Below, one piece after another: positions 1-5,904 of a stretch of DNA of 11,776 nt (positions are counted from its first letter, which is position 1; each line of letters opens with the position of its first letter). The notes below the pieces were generated by a model that saw only the letters and a program-made list of their open reading frames with translations, was not told the origin of the DNA and did not search any database. This DNA is from an uncultured Eubacteriales bacterium (GTDB lineage: Bacteria; Bacillota; Clostridia; Oscillospirales; UBA644): assembly GCA_934481505.1 (NCBI GenBank), contig CAKSPP010000023.1, positions 1-11,776 of the forward strand, given 5' to 3'. The translations under genes were made by a program, and so were the position numbers.

Positions 1-1515
1 AGGCTGGATAAAGCCGGCCGCAAGGGTGTAAAGACCACCAAGGAGAATATCTCCAAGGCAAGGGATTATTTTCAGCGTAGAAAGACCAACTTGCCGAAAA
101 AGCAGGCGCAGAACGCCATGCAACGGGTGCGCCGCTCTGCCGATACTACGCAAAAGACGATCAAAACGGTGGATCGCAGCGGCAAAAACATCAAACAGAC
201 GGCAAAATCTACGGGCAAAGCGGCGGTCAAGACCACGCAGAAAACCATTAAGACTGCCGAGCAGACCGCCCGGACGACCATAAAAACAACGCAGGCAGCG
301 GCAAAAACGGCACATAAAACCGCTCAGGCCACGGCAAAAGCCGCCAAAACTGCGGCGCAGACCGCCCGTGCGGCAGCAAAGGCAACTGCGGCAGGCATCA
401 AGGCGGCGGTCAAGGCTACCGCTGCCGCCGTCAAAGCCATTATTGCCGGAACAAAGGCGCTGATCGCCGCCATTGCTGCGGGCGGGTGGATTGCTGTTGT
501 CGTGATTATCGTTATCTGTCTGATCGGTCTGATCGTCGGTTCTTGCTTCGGTATCTTTTTCTCCGGCGAGGACAGCGGCACGGGACAAACTATGCGGCAG
601 GCCGTGCAGGAGATCAACGCCGATTACCAGTCGCAGATCGATACCACGAGGGCAAACATCACCTATGATGAGTTGGAAATGTCCGGCTCCCGTGCGGTGT
701 GGCCGGAGGTGCTGGCGGTGTATGCCGTGAGAACCACCACCGACCCCGATGATCCGCAGGAGGTCGCCACAATGGGCGACAGCAAGAAAGCCATCCTCAA
801 AGATATTTTCTGGCGGATGAACGAAATATCTTCCCGCACCGAGAGCAAGACCGAGGAAGTTATCACAGAAACCGACGACGGCCACGGGAACATCGTGGAA
901 ACTACCACGCCGGTCACGCGCACCTATCTCTATATTACGGTCAGTCACAAGACCGCCGAGGAAATGGCAGACTATTTCAACTTTACCGCCGATCAGCGGC
1001 AGCAGCTCTCCGAATTGCTTGCCGAGGAAAACCGCAGTATGTGGTCGGCCGTCCTTTACGGCATCTATTCCGGGGACGATGCCATCGTCACAGTGGCACT
1101 GTCGCAGATTGGCAATATGGGCGGTCAACCCTATTGGTCGTGGTATGGCTTTGATTCCCGTGTGGAATGGTGCGCCTGCTTTGTAAGCTGGTGTGCCAAC
1201 GAGTGTGGCTATATCGACAGCGGCGTTGTTCCGAAGTTCGCAGGCTGCGTCAACGGTGTCCAGTGGTTCAAAGGCCGTGGACAATGGCAGGGCGGCAGTT
1301 TTGAGCCGTCTGCCGGTCAGATCATTTTCTTCGATTGGGACAACAAAGGCAGTTCCGGCCCGCAGGATGGACAGTCCGATCATGTCGGCATCGTGGAGAA
1401 ATGCGAAAACGGCATTGTCTACACCATCGAGGGCAATTCCGGCGATAGCTGCCGACAGAACCAATATCCCGTGAGGCATTATGAAATTCTTGGGTATGGC
1501 ATCCCGGCGTATTAA
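1..1515 (+). CDS. CHAP-domain cell-wall hydrolase of a conjugative element (CD1107-like), 5' end missing
   Basis: Probable peptidoglycan amidase/endopeptidase of a conjugative transfer apparatus, opening the cell wall for the mating channel. The frame is open from the first base, so the gene starts upstream; the TTG at 91 is only an internal codon. In order, the visible 504 residues show: a long Lys/Ala/Thr-rich, basic, low-complexity segment with repeated KTTQKTIKT/KTAHKTAQ-type units (to about 450); one strong membrane helix (about 480-555); a middle region with conserved-looking GSRAVWPEVLAVYAV; and a C-terminal CHAP domain. The likely catalytic Cys is in EWCACFVSW (codon 1171-1173), the His in SDHVGIVE (1381-1383), and a polar residue follows in EGNSGD. 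The layout implies a cytoplasmic basic tail and an extracellular enzyme. From memory, this matches the CHAP proteins of Tn1549/CTn-type elements. The partners usually found next to it are not the following genes here, so the module may be interrupted at this point. Confidence in CHAP is high, in the conjugative role fairly high. Confidence 0.88.
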   Translation, partial: RLDKAGRKGVKTTKENISKARDYFQRRKTNLPKKQAQNAMQRVRRSADTTQKTIKTVDRSGKNIKQTAKSTGKAAVKTTQKTIKTAEQTARTTIKTTQAAAKTAHKTAQATAKAAKTAAQTARAAAKATAAGIKAAVKATAAAVKAIIAGTKALIAAIAAGGWIAVVVIIVICLIGLIVGSCFGIFFSGEDSGTGQTMRQAVQEINADYQSQIDTTRANITYDELEMSGSRAVWPEVLAVYAVRTTTDPDDPQEVATMGDSKKAILKDIFWRMNEISSRTESKTEEVITETDDGHGNIVETTTPVTRTYLYITVSHKTAEEMADYFNFTADQRQQLSELLAEENRSMWSAVLYGIYSGDDAIVTVALSQIGNMGGQPYWSWYGFDSRVEWCACFVSWCANECGYIDSGVVPKFAGCVNGVQWFKGRGQWQGGSFEPSAGQIIFFDWDNKGSSGPQDGQSDHVGIVEKCENGIVYTIEGNSGDSCRQNQYPVRHYEILGYGIPAY

Positions 1516-1519
1516 AATC

Positions 1520-1535
1520 AGCCGCTTCTGCGGCT
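1520..1535 (+). terminator. Short hairpin after the CHAP gene, possible weak terminator
   Basis: Perfect 6-bp inverted repeat AGCCGC/GCGGCT with a TTCT loop, four bases after the CHAP stop codon. No T-tract follows, so it is either a weak or factor-assisted terminator or an RNA 3' end stabiliser. Its position, between a stop codon and the next promoter, is what makes it plausible. Confidence 0.35.
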
Positions 1536-1572
1536 GGTACATACAACATACGAATTGTTCACCGGTATCACA

Positions 1573-1601
1573 TTGAAAAAAGCCGGTACTTGTGCTATAA
1601 T
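1573..1601 (+). promoter_or_regulatory. Sigma-A type promoter of the sensor/regulator operon
   Basis: The -35 box is TTGAAA (1573-1578, 5/6 to TTGACA) and the -10 box is a perfect TATAAT (1596-1601), with an ideal 17-bp spacer. The spacer ends in TGC, giving an extended -10 (TGnTATAAT). Transcription should start near 1608. This is the best promoter by eye in the window and suggests substantial basal expression of the signalling genes unless a repressor acts. It lies 60 bp past the CHAP stop, so the sensor operon can be transcribed independently of the upstream conjugation genes. Confidence 0.8.
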
Positions 1602-1607
1602 ATATAA

Positions 1608-1623
1608 TGTGTAGTTATACACA
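1608..1623. promoter_or_regulatory. Dyad at the predicted transcription start, possible operator
   Basis: Perfect inverted repeat TGTGTA-gtta-TACACA starting at the expected +1 of the promoter at 1573-1601. A protein bound here would block initiation or early elongation, so it is a candidate repressor site or self-regulation site. It does not resemble the palindrome at 5268-5297, so a different regulator would be needed. Six-bp arms can occur by chance. Confidence 0.35.
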
Positions 1624-1654
1624 AGAGTCACAGATGAAGAAAAGAGGCGAAAGG

Positions 1655-3307
1655 ATGACCGATCAGAAAAAGAAAACTATAATCACCGGCGGCGTGGCTG
1701 TTCTCGCCGCTGTGGTGGCATACGCCTTTCGCCTTATCGGAAAAGGCAGCTTTTACCCGACGCTGTTTTCCTATCTGCGTAGCTTTATCTACATCGGACT
1801 GTACGCCGCCTGGGGGCTTTCCGTTCGGCAGCGCATCGTGCAAAAGCAGGTGGGGCGGTATCTCACCAGCGTTTCGGTGCTGCTGATCTTGTGGTTTTCG
1901 TTCCGCACAGTGAAATACTTCATTTTCTGGCAACCGGGTGTTATCCGTCACCTGTGGTATCTATTCTATTTGCCCATGCTGTTTGTGCCGATGTTGGCAC
2001 TACTCATTGCCATGTCGCTGGGCAAGCCGGACGACTACCGCCTGCCGAAATGGACGATGGCGCTGTGGCTTATCTCCGGCGCATTTCTTCTGCTGGTGCT
2101 GACCAACGACCTGCATCAGCTGGTGTTCACCTTTCCGAAGGACGCCGCCGTATGGTCGGATACTGACCACGGCTACGGCGTTGGCTATTTCCCCGTCATC
2201 GGCTGGCAGGTGCTTTGCGGCGTGTCGGCGCTGGTGGTGATGCTCTTTAAGTGCCGGCTGAAAAACGGGCGGCATCGTCTGTGGCCCGCCATCCCCATGG
2301 CGATTTCACTGACCTATCTGGCGTTGAATTACATCGGCGTGCCGTGGCTGCGGGCGCTGTTCGGAGATGTCACTGCTTTCCAGAGCTTTATGTATATGCT
2401 CAGCTTTGAAGCCTGCATTGCCTGCGGCTTTATTCACTCCAACAGCCGCTATGCAGACCTCTTTGCCTCCTCCGTCGGCACCTCGGCGGAGATCACAGAC
2501 AAGGATTTCAACATTCGCTATGCGGCGCTGAACACCGCACCTATTTCAAGGGAAACGATGCAGGAAGCTGAGCAAGGCTCCGTCACGGTGGACGGCGGCC
2601 TGACCGTGCACACCATGCCCATCGGCGGCGGCTATGCCGTATGGACGGAGGATGTGTCGGCGCTGCTGGCTATTAAGGAAGAATCCGAAAGCCTTGCCGA
2701 AGAGCTTGCCGACCGGAACGAGATCCTGCGCTATGAATACAAGCGGGAGTCAAAGCGCCGTAAGGTGGAGGAGCAAAACCGCCTGTATGACCTACTGCAA
2801 TCGGCCACACAGACGCAGATCGACCGCATTGCCGTGCTGACCAAGGAGTATCAGCAGACCGCCGACACTGGCAGAGCCAAGACGCTCCTGGCCGAGATCG
2901 CCGTGCTGTGCAGCTACATAAAACGCCGTAAGCACCTGACACTTCTAACTGACCGGGACTATAAAATACCCGCGGCGGAGCTGGAACGGGCATTCAACGA
3001 ATCGCTCCAGACGCTGAAGCTGCTGGGCGTGCGCAGCACCCTGTATGTGGACGACTCTCTTTCCATGTTCTCCGGCAAGGCTGCGGCGGCGATATTCGAT
3101 TTTTACGAATCGGTTGTGGAAACCGACCTTGAGAATTTAACCAGCGTACAGGTGAGCCTTACAAAAGCAGAGGGTCTGCGCCTGTCGCTGAATGTCTGCT
3201 GCAAGGCAGATCTCTCGGCTTTTGCCGACAACCCCCATGTCCGCTATGAAGCGGACGGGGACTATCAGCATATTGTGTTCCTGGCGGAAGGAGGTGCAGC
3301 GAAATGA
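1655..3307 (+). CDS. Membrane sensor with 7TM histidine-kinase-type N-terminus and degenerate kinase tail
   Basis: Likely detects an external or membrane signal and works with the kinase encoded next to it. The start chosen is the ATG at 1655, with AGAGG at 1643-1647; in-frame ATGs at 1607 (at the predicted +1) and 1634 lack a ribosome site. The result is 550 aa. Residues 1-260 hold about seven or eight hydrophobic helices, with LVLTNDLHQLVF near 145-156, the TN..H signature I associate with the HisKA_7TM domain. Residues about 265-340 look PAS-like (SAEITDKDFNIRY). A charged coiled coil follows (about 345-420), then IAVLCSYIKRRKHL and a region that resembles a GHKL ATPase in layout. However, I see no clear phospho-accepting His, no ExxxN N-box (the equivalent stretch reads FDFYESVVE) and no glycine-rich ATP lid. 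It is therefore probably a sensor pseudokinase or a very divergent kinase. Translation is coupled to the next gene by an ATGA overlap. Confidence 0.78.
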   Translation: MTDQKKKTIITGGVAVLAAVVAYAFRLIGKGSFYPTLFSYLRSFIYIGLYAAWGLSVRQRIVQKQVGRYLTSVSVLLILWFSFRTVKYFIFWQPGVIRHLWYLFYLPMLFVPMLALLIAMSLGKPDDYRLPKWTMALWLISGAFLLLVLTNDLHQLVFTFPKDAAVWSDTDHGYGVGYFPVIGWQVLCGVSALVVMLFKCRLKNGRHRLWPAIPMAISLTYLALNYIGVPWLRALFGDVTAFQSFMYMLSFEACIACGFIHSNSRYADLFASSVGTSAEITDKDFNIRYAALNTAPISRETMQEAEQGSVTVDGGLTVHTMPIGGGYAVWTEDVSALLAIKEESESLAEELADRNEILRYEYKRESKRRKVEEQNRLYDLLQSATQTQIDRIAVLTKEYQQTADTGRAKTLLAEIAVLCSYIKRRKHLTLLTDRDYKIPAAELERAFNESLQTLKLLGVRSTLYVDDSLSMFSGKAAAAIFDFYESVVETDLENLTSVQVSLTKAEGLRLSLNVCCKADLSAFADNPHVRYEADGDYQHIVFLAEGGAAK

Positions 3308-4554
3308 GTGCCTTTTCTTCTCTCTCCGCTTTTGGACAGACCTTCATTCCGCTGCTTCTGTTTGCTGAGGCCGTGCTGGAGCTGGGGCTGTTCCTGTACC
3401 AAATCATCCGCAGCAAGCAGCCCATTCGTAGCTTGCCCTGCGCCGTTCATTTTGCCGTTTTGCTGACGCTGCTGTTTTCGGTCACCCAGGGTGATCCCGA
3501 TGAGGGCAAGGATGCCTTTCTGACCGGCGCACCGTGGCTCCTGTTCGCTTTGGTCATCGTCCTTGTGGCGATTCACTTTGCCATTGCCCTGCCCAGGGAA
3601 TACCGCCGCAGAAAGAATGAGCTGTCGCCGTTCTCCATCAAGGAAGCCACCGACAAGCTGCCTATGGGCATCTGCTTTGCCGATCCCGACGGCAGAATTA
3701 TTCTCTGCAACAACCGTATGCGCCGCCTGTCCTTTGCGCTCAGTGGTCACGAACTGCAAATTGCCGAGGATATGGAGGCTGCATTGGCGCAGCCCGATCC
3801 GTCTGTCACCGTCAAGGATGATTGCTTTATCTTGCCTGACCGTACCGTTTGGCAGTTTCACACGCAGAATATCGTCGTGGACGGTGATAACCGCTGGCAG
3901 CAGGTGACGGCGCACAATGTCACGGAGCTGTATAACGGCAATCTGCGGCAGGCGGAGATCAACAAGGAACTGAAAGAGGTCAACCGCAAGCTCCGCAAAA
4001 TGTACGAGCGTATGGAGGACGACATCAAGGAGAAAGAAAGCCTTGAATTAAAGGTCTACATTCACGATGCCATCGGCCGGAGCTTACTGACCATTCGGGA
4101 CATCATCGACAGCGGCGAGGACACCGACCGAAAGATCGAGACCCTGCAAGAGGCGGTGAGTATGCTGACCAGCAACCGGGTAGCCGCCGTTGGCACCATG
4201 GACGAAGTGAAGCAGACGGCAAAGGCGCTGGGCGTAACCGTAAAAACCGAGGGCTATCTGCCGCCCTATTCCGCTGCCGGTGAGCTGACGGTGGCCGCCG
4301 CCAAGGAGTGTGTGACCAACTGCGTCAAGCACGCAGGCGGCAGCGAGGTATATATCCGCATTGCCGAGCGCAGCGACCGTTATGACATCACCATCACCAA
4401 TAACGGAGCAGTTCCCTCCCAGCCGATCACGGAGGGCAGCGGCCTGTCGTCCCTCCGCCGCCGCATCGAAGCGGCGGGCGGTGAGATGCACACGGCGCAC
4501 AAGCCCCGCTTTGCCCTGATCATTACGCTTCCCACAAAGGAGAACGACCTATGA
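3304..4554 (+). CDS. PAS-containing sensor histidine kinase
   Basis: Autophosphorylating membrane kinase expected to pass phosphate to the response regulator that follows. It is 416 aa. The start at 3304 overlaps the previous stop (ATGA) and has GGAAGGAGG at 3286-3294. Three hydrophobic helices lie near residues 14-35, 43-60 and 76-96. A PAS-like domain follows at about 108-200 (LPMGICFADPDGRIILCNN), then a charged coiled coil (about 212-250). The phospho-acceptor is His254 in YIHDAIGRSLL, resembling the HisKA_3 type that partners LuxR-family regulators. The ATPase has an N-box with Glu335...Asn339 (KECVTNCVKHA). The G1 box reads TNNG at 365-368, with Asn where many kinases have Asp, and the G2 box is GSGLSSLRRR from 378. 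It thus keeps the catalytic parts missing from its upstream neighbour. The pair may form a heteromeric receptor, with this one as the active kinase; that pairing is inference. Confidence 0.88.
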   Translation: MSAFSSLSAFGQTFIPLLLFAEAVLELGLFLYQIIRSKQPIRSLPCAVHFAVLLTLLFSVTQGDPDEGKDAFLTGAPWLLFALVIVLVAIHFAIALPREYRRRKNELSPFSIKEATDKLPMGICFADPDGRIILCNNRMRRLSFALSGHELQIAEDMEAALAQPDPSVTVKDDCFILPDRTVWQFHTQNIVVDGDNRWQQVTAHNVTELYNGNLRQAEINKELKEVNRKLRKMYERMEDDIKEKESLELKVYIHDAIGRSLLTIRDIIDSGEDTDRKIETLQEAVSMLTSNRVAAVGTMDEVKQTAKALGVTVKTEGYLPPYSAAGELTVAAAKECVTNCVKHAGGSEVYIRIAERSDRYDITITNNGAVPSQPITEGSGLSSLRRRIEAAGGEMHTAHKPRFALIITLPTKENDL

Positions 4555-5180
4555 TAAACACCATTCTTGTAGAAGATGATCTCTACATTCAAAAGCACTT
4601 TGCCGAGCGCCTGACCGCAGAGGACGAATTTCGCCTTGTCGGTGTATACAGCGACGCCTTTGAAGCGGAAAAGCACTGCGACGGCACCATAAACCTCATC
4701 CTCATGGATGTGCAAACGCAGCATAAGCATTCCGGGCTGGCGGCCGCCGAGCGGATCAAAAAAGTGCATCCGCATACCAAAATCGTCATTGTCACTTCGC
4801 TGGTTGACCCGGAAGTGCTGCTGAAAGCCAAATTGGGCGCAGCCGACAGCCTGTGGTACAAGGATCACGGCACGGCGGAGCTGCTGGATGTGGTGCATCG
4901 CACGCTGCAAGGTGAAAAGATATTCCCGGACACCTCCCCGGTGGTTGAGATGGAGGGCACCATGTCCGACAGTTTCTCACCCCGGCAGCTGGATATTCTC
5001 CGCTTATATATCAAGGGCTTTACCTATCAGGAAATTGCCGATAAGCTGGGCATTTCCAAAAACGGCGTCCGATGGAACCTGGATGATATGGTCATCAAGG
5101 GCGGCTTTGAAAACCGAGAGGCGCTGGTCGCCACCGCCATTGAAAATAAACTCATGGTCACCACGCTGAAAGACGAATAA
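4551..5180 (+). CDS. Two-component response regulator, receiver plus LuxR/NarL-type HTH
   Basis: DNA-binding transcription regulator, 209 aa, the natural phosphorylation partner of the kinase at 3304-4554. The ATG overlaps the kinase stop (ATGA) and has AAAGGAG at 4536-4542. The receiver domain (about 1-120) has the complete active site: acidic pair Glu8/Asp9-Asp10 in LVEDD, phospho-acceptor Asp53 in LILMDVQ, Thr82 in VIVTS and Lys104 in WYKDHG. The C-terminal part (about 142-205) is a helix-turn-helix of NarL/LuxR type: SPRQLDILRLYIKGFTYQEI followed by ADKLGISKNGVRWNLDDM. It is the last gene of the operon and is followed at once by a terminator. The best candidate target in the window is the palindrome at 5268-5297, about 90 bp after its stop codon. 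Confidence 0.93.
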   Translation: MINTILVEDDLYIQKHFAERLTAEDEFRLVGVYSDAFEAEKHCDGTINLILMDVQTQHKHSGLAAAERIKKVHPHTKIVIVTSLVDPEVLLKAKLGAADSLWYKDHGTAELLDVVHRTLQGEKIFPDTSPVVEMEGTMSDSFSPRQLDILRLYIKGFTYQEIADKLGISKNGVRWNLDDMVIKGGFENREALVATAIENKLMVTTLKDE

Positions 5181-5190
5181 GCATAAAATT

Positions 5191-5224
5191 TCCCTCTGAC
5201 CTACATGGCCAGGGGGATTTTTTT
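5191..5224 (+). terminator. Rho-independent terminator of the signalling operon
   Basis: Stem TCCCTCTGACC (5191-5201) pairs with GGCCAGGGGGA (5207-5217) around a TACAT loop, with one G:T pair and one A/C mismatch. A run of seven T follows (5218-5224). It begins 11 bases after the response-regulator stop. It separates the signalling operon from the receiver/surface-protein unit, which therefore needs its own promoter. Confidence 0.88.
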
Positions 5225-5267
5225 GCGCCCGAAAACAGGTTTTTTTGAAAAAAGGGTGGATTTCCGT

Positions 5268-5297
5268 TCTGTTACTGGCACAAGTGCCAGTGACAGA
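5268..5297. promoter_or_regulatory. 30-bp near-perfect palindrome, likely activator-binding site
   Basis: The arms are TCTGTTACTGGCAC (5268-5281) and GTGCCAGTGACAGA (5284-5297) around a central AA. Thirteen of 14 positions are complementary; the exception is T5273 against G5292. The centre at 5282.5 falls about 41-42 bp before the predicted start of transcription near 5324, and the right arm covers the -35 box. That is the classic position for class II activators and for LuxR-family sites. No T-run follows, so it is not a terminator. The LuxR-type regulator encoded just upstream is the obvious candidate binder (inference). Confidence 0.72.
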
Positions 5298-5317
5298 TGC
5301 AGGAAAATCCGTACAAT
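5290..5317 (+). promoter_or_regulatory. Promoter of the receiver/surface-protein operon
   Basis: The -35 box is GTGACA (5290-5295, 5/6) and the -10 box is TACAAT (5312-5317, 5/6), with a 16-bp spacer; the start is expected near 5324. The -35 lies inside the right arm of the palindrome at 5268-5297. Both boxes and the spacer deviate slightly from consensus, in keeping with a promoter that needs an activator. No comparable promoter was found between the receiver gene and the surface gene, so this one probably serves both. Confidence 0.65.
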
Positions 5318-5362
5318 AGGATATGTAAGATCATAGTTGTGCTTAGAAAAGGGCGGTGATGA

Positions 5363-5749
5363 ATGATGAAAAAGATCGTTCTGGACATTCAGAGCGGTAT
5401 CCATGCGCACAACATGGAACGAATGCTGATGCAGGAATTGGACGATTGCCAAGTTGTGATCTCCGAGTCGCCGGACGCTACGCCCGAATGGTGCAAAACG
5501 CATCGGCCCGATGTTCTTTTAATGGAGGTCAAGGCTTTTTCACCCTGGATGTTTTCCGAACGAATGACGATCCGTGACAAGGTAAAACGCAGCACGGAGA
5601 ACTGCCGGATCATTCTTTTTGTGGATGACGAAAGCGATGGAGAGCTGACCGAAAAGGTACGGCAGGCAAAGCGTGAAGGTCTTATTGATGCCTTCCTGTT
5701 CGGCTCGGTGTCCGAGAACTACTTCGCTTCGGTAATCGACAGCGTGTAA
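5363..5749 (+). CDS. Stand-alone degenerate receiver-like protein
   Basis: 128-aa cytoplasmic protein with the pattern of a receiver domain but no output domain. The expected strands are visible: KKIVLDIQ, VVISES, PDVLLMEV, CRIILFVDD and IDAFLFGSV. Compared with the response regulator at 4551-5180, the key residues are changed. The LVEDD acidic cluster becomes VLDIQ, the phospho-acceptor Asp becomes Glu55 (LLMEV), the Thr becomes Val87 and the Lys becomes Gly114. It should not accept phosphate, and the Glu may imitate the phosphorylated state. The ribosome site GGCGGTGAT (5352-5360) serves the ATG at 5363 or the one at 5366; the choice changes one residue. It could bind the kinase or the regulator as a decoy or connector (inference). 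It is the first gene after the palindrome and probably co-transcribed with the surface protein. No close named family was recognised. Confidence 0.75.
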   Translation: MMKKIVLDIQSGIHAHNMERMLMQELDDCQVVISESPDATPEWCKTHRPDVLLMEVKAFSPWMFSERMTIRDKVKRSTENCRIILFVDDESDGELTEKVRQAKREGLIDAFLFGSVSENYFASVIDSV

Positions 5750-5766
5750 AGGAGGCTGCCTATGAG

Positions 5767-5904
5767 ATGATGAATATAACGCTCCTCTTTTACAAAACCA
5801 AAGCAAAAACACATCCTCCCGGCTTTCGCTGCGGGAGAGAGATGAAATACACAGCGAAAAATTTAGCGATTCCGAATGGGATCAAGGAGGAAACAGAACA
5901 ATGA
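5767..5904 (+). CDS. Possible 45-aa small ORF translationally coupled to the surface protein
   Basis: ORF of 45 residues, beginning MMNITLLFYKTK and ending KEETEQ. Its TGA overlaps the ATG of the large surface gene in an ATGA (5901-5904), like the two overlaps in the upstream operon. A very strong AAAGGAGG (5748-5755), embedded in the stop of the receiver gene, lies 11 bases before this ATG. It is better spaced (6 bases) for the ATG at 5762, which gives only Met-Arg-stop. The predicted peptide has no membrane segment or recognised domain. It may be a real small protein, a leader ORF controlling ribosome flow into the surface gene, or chance. Only the overlap and the ribosome site support it. 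Confidence 0.3.
   Translation: MMNITLLFYKTKAKTHPPGFRCGREMKYTAKNLAIPNGIKEETEQ
5816..5837 (+). other. Hairpin in the leader of the surface-protein gene
   Basis: CTCCCGGC (5816-5823) pairs with GC (5828-5829) and CGGGAG (5832-5837) around a TTTC loop, with a two-base TG bulge on the 3' side. It lies inside the possible 45-aa ORF, between the two ribosome sites. No T-tract follows, so it is not a simple terminator. It could be an RNA processing or stabilising element, or affect translation. Confidence 0.35.

Noticed and set aside
180..450. Repeated AAAACGGC/AAGACC-type units considered as a CRISPR-like or DNA repeat array
   Set aside because: The units are irregular and in frame, encoding Lys/Ala/Thr-rich protein repeats; there are no uniform spacers.
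1090..1108. CAGTGGCACTG inside the CHAP gene resembling part of the 5268 palindrome
   Set aside because: Only a short core is similar, it lies in codons needed for the protein, and no promoter is nearby, so chance similarity is likely.
1607..1654. Longer start for the 7TM sensor at the ATG at 1607 (or 1634)
   Set aside because: 1607 lies at the predicted transcription start with no leader for a ribosome site; 1634 has no clear site either. The ATG at 1655 has AGAGG 7 bases before it.
3265..3915. 216-codon open frame on the minus strand over the kinase gene
   Set aside because: It lies opposite the kinase's membrane and PAS regions, which are convincing; no motif was seen in the antisense frame.
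5356..5577. Alternative 73-codon plus-strand frame overlapping the receiver-like gene
   Set aside because: The frame at 5363 gives a receiver-like fold and ends just before the next ribosome site; the alternative gives no recognisable pattern.
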